Positions 25,214 to 33,853 of a DNA stretch of 64,000 nt are shown here, one piece after another. The stretch covers positions 1 through 64,000 of the forward strand of contig PDSZ01000009.1 of the NCBI GenBank assembly GCA_002748705.1, in the 5' to 3' direction. Source of the DNA: Candidatus Fermentibacterota bacterium (GTDB lineage Bacteria > Fermentibacterota > Fermentibacteria > Fermentibacterales > Fermentibacteraceae). Position 1 is the stretch's first letter; the number at the start of each line of letters is the position of its first letter. Made by a program: the position numbers and the translations under genes. The notes under the pieces were generated by a model. The model saw nothing but the letters and a program-made list of their open reading frames with translations, had not been told where the DNA came from and ran no database searches.

Positions 25214-26198
25214 GCGCCAGAATAAATTCTCCGTTGCCGTGAGATGTTATATCCCAGGGAAATCCGCTTATCACAGTCTCTGATTCTACCTGACCTGTCA
25301 GATAATTAATACTGATTACTGAACTTTCTCCGCCTGCTTTATAGCTCAGTAAATAGAACAGAGTGGTTCCTGGAACACTGCATATCTTCATGGGATGCCC
25401 TGAGACAGCAACAGGTTCAATCTCAGGAAGAGAAAAGTTGGTGCATATTGATACCATGCCGGATTCAGCGTTCCACATGGGATGAGTAACTGCCCAGATA
25501 GATTCAGCTGGAAAAGCTGCAGCATCAGAACAGGGATACCCCATCATAACTCTCTCGAAATGAAAGGTTCCGATATTCAGTATTCCGCACAATCCAGCCT
25601 CATCTCCGGTAACCGCAATAAGATACGAATTGGCAAACGATTCTGCGGCTAATGCCGCAGGCGGAGAACCAAGGGGTTCACTCTCTCTGACTATTGAGTT
25701 GTTCAGTGTCCTGAACTCGCTGATTCTTGTGCTTGTTCCATCGGAAACATAGAAGAATTCTCCGGAGTACGGCAGCTTTGCCAGAACTTCCGGCTGCTGA
25801 CCTGCGGAAAAACTGTTTGCAACTGACAGTTCTGAAATATCTATCTGCAGCAGGTCACCTGCAGAAGAGGTAAGATAGATGTTTTGAGATGAAGGCATTA
25901 TCATGGAACGGTATCCTGCACCTCCGGCAAACCCCACAGTAAAAGATGTATCCACTGCCATTTCAGTTGAATTGACCAGTACCATTTCTCCGGCGCCTGT
26001 TGCAATTACGAACTGGGTGTTACCAGTTGAGAGAAGGGTTCTTCCTTCAGGAATATCTGTAAGAATACCGGCAACGGAATTGTCTGATACCCTGAGTTTA
26101 GTTACTCCACAGCTTGCTGTTACACTGTGTATTGTGGGATTGTAGCAGGAGGCTAGAACCAGAATACCGGCAGCTGTGAGAAAGCCTTTCATTACCAC
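25188..26198 (-). CDS. Beta-propeller lipoprotein
   Basis: A 336-residue lipoprotein: TAAGILVLASC gives a lipobox cysteine at residue 18. The rest is repeated beta-strand units with the YVTN/NHL-type look (LLSTGNTQFVIATGAGEMVL, NIYLTSSAGDLLQIDISEL, EFFYVSDGTSTRISEFRTL), suggesting a seven-bladed propeller at the outer membrane surface. It lies downstream of a TonB-dependent receptor gene (overlap of seven bases), a pairing reminiscent of receptor plus surface lipoprotein partners, although SusD itself is unrelated. Because the receptor gene is interrupted, expression of this gene may be reduced by polarity. Confidence 0.75.
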   Translation of the reverse strand: MVMKGFLTAAGILVLASCYNPTIHSVTASCGVTKLRVSDNSVAGILTDIPEGRTLLSTGNTQFVIATGAGEMVLVNSTEMAVDTSFTVGFAGGAGYRSMIMPSSQNIYLTSSAGDLLQIDISELSVANSFSAGQQPEVLAKLPYSGEFFYVSDGTSTRISEFRTLNNSIVRESEPLGSPPAALAAESFANSYLIAVTGDEAGLCGILNIGTFHFERVMMGYPCSDAAAFPAESIWAVTHPMWNAESGMVSICTNFSLPEIEPVAVSGHPMKICSVPGTTLFYLLSYKAGGESSVISINYLTGQVESETVISGFPWDITSHGNGEFILALTSELPEG

Positions 26199-26566
26199 TC
26201 CACCCCTGCGCTTAGAAAAGCGTGTCTTGCGGAAGAATAGGCAGACGGATTTCCCATCTGCCCTCCAGCTCTGCCTGTCTGCTCATAGAGAAGAGGATCA
26301 AAAACAGATTCGATGTTTCTTCTGTTAAAGAGATTGAATACAGTGAGATTCAGCAGGACATTTGCCTGGCCAAGGGGAAAAACACGGGAAAGGGTCAGGT
26401 CAGTTGACATTGTAAAGGGCTGTCTCTCTGTATTTATCTCCGGTACTTCTCCTTCAGTGTGGGGGCTGTAGGGAAATCCGCTGCCCCATGACCAGCTCAG
26501 ACCTATTCCTGTATTCTCAAGTGGATGATAACTGAACGACCCTCGACTACAAGTCGAGGGGTTCAT
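26192..26566 (-). pseudogene. TonB-dependent receptor, C-terminal fragment beyond the insertion
   Basis: The last ~110 codons of an outer-membrane receptor: LENTGIGLSWSWGSGFPYSP, LTLSRVFPLGQANVLLNLTV, FNLFNRRNIESVFDP and the terminal strand AFLSAGVEW with the final aromatic typical of outer-membrane barrels. The first few residues of the open frame (MNPSTCSRG) come from the insertion element, and SYHPLENTG is where receptor sequence resumes. It continues the protein at 27006-29366; without the barrel's last strands that portion cannot fold normally. Confidence 0.8.
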
Positions 26567-27055
26567 GAACCGTCGATTTGAAATCGACTATCATCCTGTA
26601 CGGGCTCACCTTCCTGTTCATCAATGTAAGCCTTTATCAGTTCGTCGGTGATGTTGCCAGTACTTACGGCAAGGTAGCCACGCGCCCAGAAGTGTCGGCC
26701 CCAGAACTTCTTTCGTAAATGAGGAAACTCCTGTAGCAAGACTCTGGAGCTTATCCCCTTAAGCCACTGCACTATCTTGCTGATATCATGATTCGGTCTA
26801 TAGGAAATCAGTATGTGGATATGGTCTATGGCTACCTTGCCTGATATGACCTGTATCTCATGTTCCATTGCTATCTGACGGATGAGATCACGCACTCGAA
26901 GTGCAACCTCGCCAACCAGAACTTTCTTTCGATACTTCGGAATCCAGACAAGGTGGACCTTGAGGTCAAACTTCGTATGGGAACCGAGTCTATAGTTTCT
27001 CATTGTCAAAATGTAATATGTGCTTCGCCTGAAGGCGAGGGATTTCCACCATCCC
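26530..27055 (-). mobile_element. IS200/IS605-type insertion sequence (tnpA only)
   Basis: A single-gene element of about 0.5 kb with subterminal hairpins in place of terminal inverted repeats: CCTCGACT/AGTCGAGG at 26541-26559 on the right end and TCGCCT/AGGCGA at 27025-27038 on the left. It has no tnpB. Host receptor sequence lies on both sides. The exact tips cannot be fixed without an empty site; I place them by the reading frame of the receptor. The intact transposase and hairpins suggest recent arrival. Confidence 0.85.
26563..27009 (-). CDS. tnpA: IS200/IS605 family transposase TnpA
   Basis: A 148-residue single-strand DNA transposase of the HUH Y1 class, which excises and inserts at hairpin ends. 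The HUH motif is HIH in AIDHIHILISYRP, the catalytic tyrosine is in KAYIDEQEG, and GRHFWARGYLAVSTGN is the family signature. N-terminus YRLGSHTKFDLKVHLVWIPKYR is standard. Length and all key residues are intact, so it is probably active. A second hairpin (GTCGATTT/AAATCGAC, 26572-26588) lies inside its last codons. Confidence 0.95.
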   Translation of the reverse strand: MTMRNYRLGSHTKFDLKVHLVWIPKYRKKVLVGEVALRVRDLIRQIAMEHEIQVISGKVAIDHIHILISYRPNHDISKIVQWLKGISSRVLLQEFPHLRKKFWGRHFWARGYLAVSTGNITDELIKAYIDEQEGEPVQDDSRFQIDGS

Positions 27056-29366
27056 CGGAAGAGACATTAAAGAGAACAGGCCCCTCCCCTTCCTCAAACC
27101 TGGCCTGAATATCTGCGCTGACCTTGTGTCTCTGATCCCAGTCAAGATAGTTGTCATCCATTGGAATCACCTGATATCCGCTGGATAAATAATTGAACTG
27201 ATCAACTGCTGAAGAATATCTGCCCTCTGCAATTGAATATGTGTAACTGATACTGCCGGAAAAGAGCTCCCCAGGCAGTTGAAGAAAAGACAGTTCAGCT
27301 CCCTGTACAGTTGCATAGCTCTCATCGTTCTGATACATAAAGAAAGACCCCTCTGACGCCACTGGGGATGTCTGCACCAGACCTGTTATTTCCTTGTAAA
27401 AAGCTGAGAATGAAAGAGTTGACAATGCCCCGGTTCTGTGCCTGATTCCAGCTTCATAGGCGATTGTCTTTACTGCTTCCAGGTCAGGGTTTCCCACAAT
27501 GGTAAAATCACCGCTGAGATTGTAGTTGGTACCGCTGAACATCTTGTCGAATGAAGGCATCTGAAAATACCTGCCGTATGTGGCAAAGAAGACATCTCGC
27601 TCTGATATGGGATGGTTTATGCCGAAACGGGGGCTGATTTGATATTTTGCAGGTATACGCTGAGGAACAGGATTATCTGGAACAGTCATTGATGTGCGGG
27701 GGTTGAAAACATCTGCCCTTATTCCTGTAGTGAGTATCATGGCCCCTGAAAAGTTTGCTGTGCTCTGAACAAAAGCGGAACCGGCTCCGGGATCGGCCTT
27801 CCAGATGTTAACCCATGTCTGAGAAGGAGGATTAGCGGTAACACTGAAGTCGTACACATCATAAACAGTTGCTGTGATACCGCTCTTAAGCTTAAACACA
27901 GAGTTGAGCTGAGTGGTGGTTTCCAGACTGCCTGAAATAACAGAGCTTCGGGAATCAAGCCAGAGTGAGGAATGAAGCCCGCTGTGAAAAAAGCCCAGGG
28001 AATCGGATATTCTCTTTGGAAAGTGCTCTGCATACCAGGCTGACGGAGTCAGGTCCTCTCCTATGTAACCTCCTGTTCCGTTTCTTATTCTGTTCCATTG
28101 GGAAAACTCGCTGTATGAGATGGAGGCTTCAATAACTGTGTTTCTGCCTGTGAGCCTGGAAACTTCCCCTGTTACCGCCCAGCTCTCATTGAACCGAACT
28201 GGAAGGGCATAGTCTGAATTTGAACCCAGATATGGAGTTCCCTCTATGTATACAGGCTGGTCCAGCTGTGACCATGCCCACTGATCCCATCCGCTCTGAC
28301 AGTAGGAGTAACGGGCAAGGATACTTGCGCCTGTATTGGAACCTGGCTGACATGTAAGATTTACAAGGCCTGATATGCTGGTTTGCCAGTTGTTCTCCCA
28401 GTTGCCTCTGCTGTCCCTGAGATCATAGCCGCTTCGGGAAAACTCCGCTGCCGAGAAAAAATGATAGCTTCCTGGAAGCTCGATTCCCAGTGAAGGGAGC
28501 AGAGAGGAAGTAAGGGGTTCAGGGCCTCCTAAGGTGGCTGTTCCCTGAACGCAATCACTTCTGAAGTTGTCGTTCTCAAGAGCTGATGTTACATCTCTGT
28601 CTTCAGATTCGGTTCCAAAGGCTGTGTTGTCACCGAAAAAACCGGTGACATCACCCTGGTAACTGTCACCTCCCTCCCGTGCCACCATTTTTACCACTCC
28701 TGACAGGGCATTACCATATTCAGCCTCAAAGCCGCCTGTTATAGTTGAAGCTTCAGCAATGGCTGAAACAGGTATTGAAGCAGCGTAGCTGTTAGTCACA
28801 GGAGAACGCATTGAGGTTCCGTCAAGAAGAAACTCAACTTCGCCTGATCTGCCGCCTCTGATGTGTATTTCTCCTCCATGAACAGATACTCCTGCCTGGC
28901 TCTCTATAACATCAATCAGTCCTGATACAGGCATTGTTGATATTTGCTTTCTGTCAACAACATGTATAGTGGAAGGCACGCTCTCAAGTACAAGATTCCT
29001 CTGACCTGTAACTGTGATTGTTGTAGTTCCTGCTGCCTCAGGCTCCATAACAATGTGGATGGTTGAGTTCCTGTCTGAAACGATCACCACTCCATTCACA
29101 GTCACCGGCGCCATGCCAACCATTCGCGCTGTTAAGGTGTACTCCCCTGGTGAGAGCCGCGGAATAAAGTAGTGACCTGACCGGTCGGTCATTGAACCGC
29201 AATCTGTGCCCACTATGAGAACTGAGGCTCCTGTAACAGGATTTCCATCAGTGTCACTTACTGTTCCGGTCACGGCTCCAGTCTCTGAGCCAAACGCAAG
29301 TCTGACAATAATAAGCAACCATGGGAGAAAACGATTGTATGGCATTTCAGACGAGAACATTTGCAT
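27006..29366 (-). pseudogene. TonB-dependent receptor, N-terminal part, truncated by IS200 insertion
   Basis: The first ~770 residues of an outer-membrane receptor. Signal (FLPWLLIIVRLAFGSE), a carboxypeptidase-regulatory-like domain (GTVSDTDGNPVTGASVLIVG), a plug domain (STIHVVDRKQISTMPVSGLI, GGEIHIRGGRSGEVEFLLDG, GGFEAEYGNALSGVV) and most of the beta barrel. The frame passes into the insertion element (DGGNPSPSGEAHITF are foreign residues) and stops at 27006. I prefer ATG 29366, preceded by AAAGGTG seven bases away, over the upstream GTG. The missing barrel end is at 26192-26545. The intact gene would encode about 900 residues. Confidence 0.85.
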
Positions 29367-29411
29367 GCAGACACACCTTTGAATGGGCACAACAACCACA
29401 GCAGTCCTGTC

Positions 29412-29442
29412 TTATAATGGTTATGACAAGAAAGGCTGTCAA
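29412..29442 (-). promoter_or_regulatory. Putative promoter of the TonB receptor gene
   Basis: On the minus strand TTGACA (29437-29442) is followed after 18-19 bases by ATTATA/TTATAA (29412-29418), some 50 bases before the receptor's ATG. The -35 is perfect and the -10 good. Confidence 0.4.
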
Positions 29443-29547
29443 CGACTTTGAGCGTTTCATCTGAATGACCGGAATTTAAAAACTCTCCGGTGTTCAGTTT
29501 GCTGTGAAAACTGAAAGAGCATTCAGGCCTGCAGAATACAATGAACC

Positions 29548-29853
29548 TTACGAACCGTCTTCTATAGTCTGTCCATTCATGACAATACTTCCACTGCCGC
29601 CCTCCGCAAAAACCCTGAAACCGGTAAAAGGATAACCAATTTAAGGATCGAGACGGATCAAACCTTCAGGAGTGCAGTCTGAAACAGAAGAGAGCCAGCT
29701 TCCGCCCACTGCAACTCCAGGTTGAGAGGTCAGTAATTTATCTCCACATGCAGATACAAGTGAAATCAGCAGCAACACCAAATGGGTGCTTCTATGGAAC
29801 AGATGAGACTTGCGCATTCCTGATAAGATAGTTTCATGTTTGCGCTTCGTCAT
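29548..29853 (-). pseudogene. Chimeric remnant: lipoprotein signal fused to an FGE-domain tail
   Basis: An open frame (29641-29853) starts with a lipoprotein signal (LVLLLISLVSACGD) and passes straight into TSQPGVAVGGSWLSS, which is the C-terminal part of the FGE-sulfatase-domain protein at 31235-32428. A TAA interrupts after RLDP; the same frame then continues IGYPFTGFRVFAEGGSGS to a stop at 29548. So a short tail copy has been joined to an unrelated signal peptide, removing nearly the whole catalytic-type domain, and has since gained a stop. A 70-residue lipoprotein could still be made, but I regard this as a recombination remnant. Confidence 0.65.
29587..29720. repeat. Direct repeat copy 1 (FGE-domain tail)
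   Basis: This 134-base stretch aligns without gaps to 31250-31383, differing at scattered positions. It is the remnant copy inside the chimeric gene; the other copy is inside the intact gene. Confidence 0.8.
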
Positions 29854-29952
29854 TGGTTTGCATGCGGATATGAGTAGTGCTACACCAGTTCATCCTGTAT
29901 CTATAAAGTTTGTGGTCAGGCATTCCCCTCAGTTGCCCATATTAGAGTCCTG

Positions 29953-31053
29953 TTACTGCTCCATTTCTAGCAGATATACTCTTGGATATGTAACTGGTGA
30001 TATTGTATAGGCTAAGTAGCCGCTATCTGTAATTCCGAATCCCATAAGCTCATTGGATGGCAGCCCTTCACATACGCATGTAAACTCAATATCACCGTTC
30101 ATATTGTACACTGTGAAATAAGGTTGACAATATGATCCACTGCATATCCACACATACCCCAGCGAATCCTGGATCTGAATATCAATCACTCCAAGACTTT
30201 CATTGTTTGGATTCCAGTCACCGAGATCTCCATCCCTTAACTTCCTCCAAATCAGCTCCTGCTCCACTTCCTCCGGTGTTCTGAATCCTGCTTCATTTTC
30301 AATTCTAAGTGTATCGATTGCATTCCCATCCAGAGAGTACACTGTTACTTCATTTGCCTCTTTGTTCTCAGCTACATAAACTCTTCCGTTACTGCTTGCA
30401 GCTACACAAGCTTCCATGTCAACAAATAGACCATATCCATTATCAAGCGATAACAACTCCTGGCCTCTTTCATAGATAGTCTCCAGTCTTTCACCTGTAG
30501 CAGCATTCCATGTACATATTTCTATACCCATAGTTGGTATGTCATTCACCATTGTGTAGTACCTGATATATCCAGCTATTGTTTCGCTATTAACATACCA
30601 TGGTTCATTCAGTGTTCTGCTTTCACCTATTGTGACAGCATTCTCTGGTTCTAACATCATATCCATTTCAATAAATTTTGGTGGTCTTATTGACTCGAAC
30701 ACTCCTATTCCATTTGCTCTCAGTGCAAGATTCGCTGCGCATTGATATTCATACGGTCCATTGCCATTATAATTCTTTGTGTACAGATAGCTTCCGTTAT
30801 GGTCATATATTCTTAATTCTTGGTATCCTTTATCCAATATCACTATTGTTGTATCATTTATTTGCATTGCTGCTGCTATATCCCCATATACTTGATTTTC
30901 TACACCATATTCTACCCCCAGCGAATCTACTACAACTAATGTCTTCTCTATAACACCATTGCTCTTGCTTCTGCCATGGCATGCAATGGTATTTATTGCA
31001 GCAATCATTACTGCCGCTAGAACAGTCAGATGAACTGTTACTTTATCTCCCAT
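29953..31053 (-). CDS. Six-bladed-propeller-like lipoprotein
   Basis: A 366-residue probable lipoprotein: VLAAVMIAAINTIAC ends in a lipobox-like cysteine at residue 25. The mature part has repeated propeller units (AMQINDTTIVILDKGYQEL, GSYLYTKNYNGNGPYEYQCA, NEVTVYSLDGNAIDTLRIE, GYVWICSGSYCQPYFTVYN), like the Bacteroidetes '6-bladed beta-propeller' family near outer-membrane receptors. The DNA is visibly more AT-rich and uses more A/T-ending codons than the flanking genes, a hint of separate origin. No enzyme motif. The CCGGGTA/TACCCGG hairpin at 31087-31108 lies just upstream of its start. Confidence 0.75.
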   Translation of the reverse strand: MGDKVTVHLTVLAAVMIAAINTIACHGRSKSNGVIEKTLVVVDSLGVEYGVENQVYGDIAAAMQINDTTIVILDKGYQELRIYDHNGSYLYTKNYNGNGPYEYQCAANLALRANGIGVFESIRPPKFIEMDMMLEPENAVTIGESRTLNEPWYVNSETIAGYIRYYTMVNDIPTMGIEICTWNAATGERLETIYERGQELLSLDNGYGLFVDMEACVAASSNGRVYVAENKEANEVTVYSLDGNAIDTLRIENEAGFRTPEEVEQELIWRKLRDGDLGDWNPNNESLGVIDIQIQDSLGYVWICSGSYCQPYFTVYNMNGDIEFTCVCEGLPSNELMGFGITDSGYLAYTISPVTYPRVYLLEMEQ

Positions 31054-31234
31054 ATCATCTCATCCTTACCAGCTGCAAGAACGCCACCGGGTACTTCCAG
31101 ATACCCGGCAGCTTTCTTAACTCCCTGGAATCTTTTCATAGATGCTATGCTGCCTTGTTAGCAATTGGCGTCTGAGTCACAATCATCATTGGGGAGAACA
31201 TAACTCTCAATGTTAGCACAGTGATTGTCCAATC
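31054..31234. other. Gap with a 7-bp hairpin
   Basis: CCGGGTA (31087-31093) and TACCCGG (31102-31108) form a tight hairpin between the FGE-domain gene and the propeller lipoprotein gene. No T-run follows on either strand, so it is a weak terminator candidate or a leader structure. Nothing else is recognisable. Confidence 0.35.
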
Positions 31235-32428
31235 TCAAAAAAGTGTGCCACTTCCACTGCCGCCCTCCGCAAAAACCCTAAAACCGGTGAAAGGATATCC
31301 CAGCCCCGGATCCAGGTGAATAACACCCTGAGCGGTGCAGTCCGACAGGGAGGAGAGCCAGCTTCCACCCACTGCAACTCCAGGCTCCGAAGTCCATTCC
31401 CAGACATTGCCTGTCATATTGCCAAGCCCCAGAGAGCTGTAGCCCATTGCCCCTGCAGGAGCAGTGCGGGACCAGCCGTCATTCAACTCAGGGTGCCTGG
31501 TAAGTATTGACTCGTTCACATCTGAGAGGTTGGCAGGCATCTGTTCAGCCACTTCTGCCAGCAGCATCCACTCGCTTCTGTCAGGAAGCCTGTAGAGCAT
31601 TCCGGTGGCGCTTTCCTCAGTAAGCCACCTGCAGTACCAGAGAGCGCCTTCATAGGTTACACCTGTTACAGGATGGTTCTCCATTCCTGAATACGGCGCG
31701 TAGAAAAGGGTATCAGGATCAAAACCAACAGGCCCGTTCCAGTTGCATCTCATGATGCTGTCAAGAAGAAGGGTACGGCCCCTGAGTGTGGTGGAGTCTC
31801 TGCGGAGATCAGGATCAACTGCATTCATGAACCTGCAGAACTGGGCGGCAGTAACTTCATCCCTTCCGGCGGTAAGGGTACCTGCAGATATTCGTGTGGC
31901 CTCTCCAGGTATCAGGGCCATCTGAATATCGCCGGCTGGATCGGTGAAAGATGAAGGCATCACCATTGTAACAACTTTTACCTCAGGTGAAACAACATTC
32001 ACCATTCGGGAAAGGCTTATTCCGTTCTCCCCTTTGGCAGTTATTTCCACCGGATGTCCAGGCATGGCCACCAGAGAACATGGAGAAGTCATAAAAGTGT
32101 CGCAGGCAGTCACCGGAAGACCGGAAGGAACAGTATTCACCACTATGAGAGCCCCTTGAAGCAGCTGAATGAACAAAGTATCAGGCACCTCTTCAAGAAG
32201 GGTGTCCTCAGAGAAAAAACCGGAACGGCTGGCCTTTATGTGAACACCATCTGAGGGAACATATCTGGTTGCTGGGGCAAATCCTGCAGGCACGCCATTG
32301 AAGTCAAGAGATACACCTCCTGGAACAGTAATCACTGTTAATTCCTTCATGTTAATCACAGGAAACAGTTTAACAGCAATAAAAACAGCAGCGGAGAGAA
32401 GCGCCAGAGCTGGAAGCACCCTCTTCAC
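31235..32428 (-). CDS. Membrane-anchored FGE-sulfatase-domain protein with PEGA-like region
   Basis: A 397-residue protein with an N-terminal anchor or signal (VLPALALLSAAVFIAVKLF), a beta-rich region with PEGA-like pieces (GVSLDFNGVPAGFAPATRYV, LIVVNTVPSGLPVTACDTF) and a formylglycine-generating-enzyme-type domain (DEVTAAQFCRFMNAV, NHPVTGVTYEGALWYCRWLT, YRLPDRSEWMLLAEVA, GNMTGNVWEWTSE, GGSWLSS, FTGFRVFAE). True FGEs use a pair of cysteines near the C-terminus (C-x4-C in RGGSF..CR); none is seen here, so it is more likely a binding or structural member than a sulfatase activator. Two bases separate it from the upstream radical SAM gene, implying one operon. Its tail is duplicated at 29587-29720. 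Confidence 0.8.
   Translation of the reverse strand: MKRVLPALALLSAAVFIAVKLFPVINMKELTVITVPGGVSLDFNGVPAGFAPATRYVPSDGVHIKASRSGFFSEDTLLEEVPDTLFIQLLQGALIVVNTVPSGLPVTACDTFMTSPCSLVAMPGHPVEITAKGENGISLSRMVNVVSPEVKVVTMVMPSSFTDPAGDIQMALIPGEATRISAGTLTAGRDEVTAAQFCRFMNAVDPDLRRDSTTLRGRTLLLDSIMRCNWNGPVGFDPDTLFYAPYSGMENHPVTGVTYEGALWYCRWLTEESATGMLYRLPDRSEWMLLAEVAEQMPANLSDVNESILTRHPELNDGWSRTAPAGAMGYSSLGLGNMTGNVWEWTSEPGVAVGGSWLSSLSDCTAQGVIHLDPGLGYPFTGFRVFAEGGSGSGTLF
31250..31383. repeat. Direct repeat copy 2 (FGE-domain tail)
   Basis: Source copy of the 134-base tail duplicated at 29587-29720, within the 3' part of the FGE-domain gene. Confidence 0.8.
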
Positions 32429-32430
32429 GA

Positions 32431-33831
32431 TCAGTCGCCCCAGTTATTGGAGAGAACAGCCTTAACATCATCAAGAAGATTGCCTGTGCGAAGATCCCGC
32501 CAGAATCTGTTCCATATGTATGAAGGCCTGAAATAGAACTGTCTGTGAAAACGACCGTAGTACTTTCGAATAGTATCCCATGACAGGTTCTCATGCTCCC
32601 ATACCTCAGTGGTACAGTGAAAGTTGTACACATCCCAGTTCTTTGACTTTATTCTGCCTGCCTTGTCTATCTGTCTGAACAGGGCGCTTGAAGGAAATGG
32701 AAGGGTCATTGAGGCTTTTGCATAGGTAAGTGGAATGCTGCATGCAAACCTTATGCTCTCTTTTATGGTTTCCTCGGTATCGCCGGGAAGGCCTATCATG
32801 AAGAAACCAACAGTCTCAAGACCTTCAGAATGGGCCATCTGCACTGCCCTGCGCATAAGGTCCATGTTCTGCTTCTTTCCAACTTTGGCCAGAACCGCCG
32901 CTGAAGCGCTTTCAATACCGAAAGCCACCTGATAACAACCTGATTCTCTTGCCACCTGAAAGAACTCTCTGTCAACATCACGGACATTGACCCCTGTGGG
33001 AAGAGCCCACGGCGCTGGAAACTTTCTCTCGATCAGCATTCGGCAAACCATTTTGGCCCTGTCTATATTGGCTGTGAAGTTGTTGTCTTTTATGTGAATG
33101 TCATTGAAACCCATATCAAGCATTCTGAACATTTCGTCCACAACCCTTTTCGGACTCTTTTCCCTTACCTTGTGACCGAAGATGTTCTGACTGCAGTAGG
33201 TACAGAAATGATTGCAGCCCCGGTTTGTCTCCATATAGCCCACCGGATTCTTTCTGGATGCTATGTGGGGAGACTTGTAATACTGCAGATCATAGAGTTG
33301 CCAGGCAGGCATCGGCAGGTCGTCCAGATCCATTATCAGATCCCTTGGAGGAGTTGTCATGAGCTGGTCGCAGTCAAGGTATGAGATTCCGTTGATACCG
33401 TTCAGCGGTTCTCCTCTGCATATCTCCCTGAGTGTGTTTTCCCCTTCTCCTATCACAGCAATGTCAAACTCGCTTGCTCTGAGAACCTCCTCGGCAAGGG
33501 TGGTTACATGAACTCCCCCTGCAATCAGCACAGTCTCCGGACACTCCTCCCTGGCTATTGCAGCCAGGGAGAATGCCTCGGAAACAAGAGGTGTGGTGAA
33601 GGTAATTCCTATATAATCAGGGCTCCAGCTTTTCAGAAGGTCTCTGTATGCTTCAATGGGCCTGCCCTCAATCATAAGATCTGCGACCTTCACATCATGT
33701 CCGTCAAGGAGTACTGCGCCTGCAAGGGCGCCAAGGGTAACAAAAGGCGCAGATGTGATTGCCACCCTTATCTTGCTGTTACTGTATACATCAATCGCCG
33801 ATGGGGGATTGACCATCAGGACCCGGGCCAA
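32431..33831 (-). CDS. B12-binding-domain radical SAM protein
   Basis: A 466-residue enzyme with an N-terminal cobalamin-binding-like domain (VLIAGGVHVTTLAEEVL, FDIAVIGEGENTLREI) and a radical SAM core whose cluster cysteines are C206, C210 and C213 in ETNRGCNHFCTYCSQ. VAFGIESASAAVLAKVGKK and VGFFMIGLPGDTEETIKES are the usual core strands. It differs in detail from the one at 9279-10697, so the two probably have different substrates. It is the first gene of a pair with the FGE-domain protein. Substrate unknown: a lipid, a tetrapyrrole and a peptide are all possible. Confidence 0.9.
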   Translation of the reverse strand: MARVLMVNPPSAIDVYSNSKIRVAITSAPFVTLGALAGAVLLDGHDVKVADLMIEGRPIEAYRDLLKSWSPDYIGITFTTPLVSEAFSLAAIAREECPETVLIAGGVHVTTLAEEVLRASEFDIAVIGEGENTLREICRGEPLNGINGISYLDCDQLMTTPPRDLIMDLDDLPMPAWQLYDLQYYKSPHIASRKNPVGYMETNRGCNHFCTYCSQNIFGHKVREKSPKRVVDEMFRMLDMGFNDIHIKDNNFTANIDRAKMVCRMLIERKFPAPWALPTGVNVRDVDREFFQVARESGCYQVAFGIESASAAVLAKVGKKQNMDLMRRAVQMAHSEGLETVGFFMIGLPGDTEETIKESIRFACSIPLTYAKASMTLPFPSSALFRQIDKAGRIKSKNWDVYNFHCTTEVWEHENLSWDTIRKYYGRFHRQFYFRPSYIWNRFWRDLRTGNLLDDVKAVLSNNWGD

Positions 33832-33853
33832 TTAAGCTCCTTCCCTGAAGAAA

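Noticed and set aside
26530..27055. tnpB/IscB-type RNA-guided nuclease associated with the IS200/IS605 element
   Set aside because: Only tnpA lies between the hairpins; the flanks are receptor sequence.
31235..32428. True formylglycine-generating enzyme / sulfatase activator
   Set aside because: No C-terminal catalytic cysteine pair and no sulfatase gene nearby.
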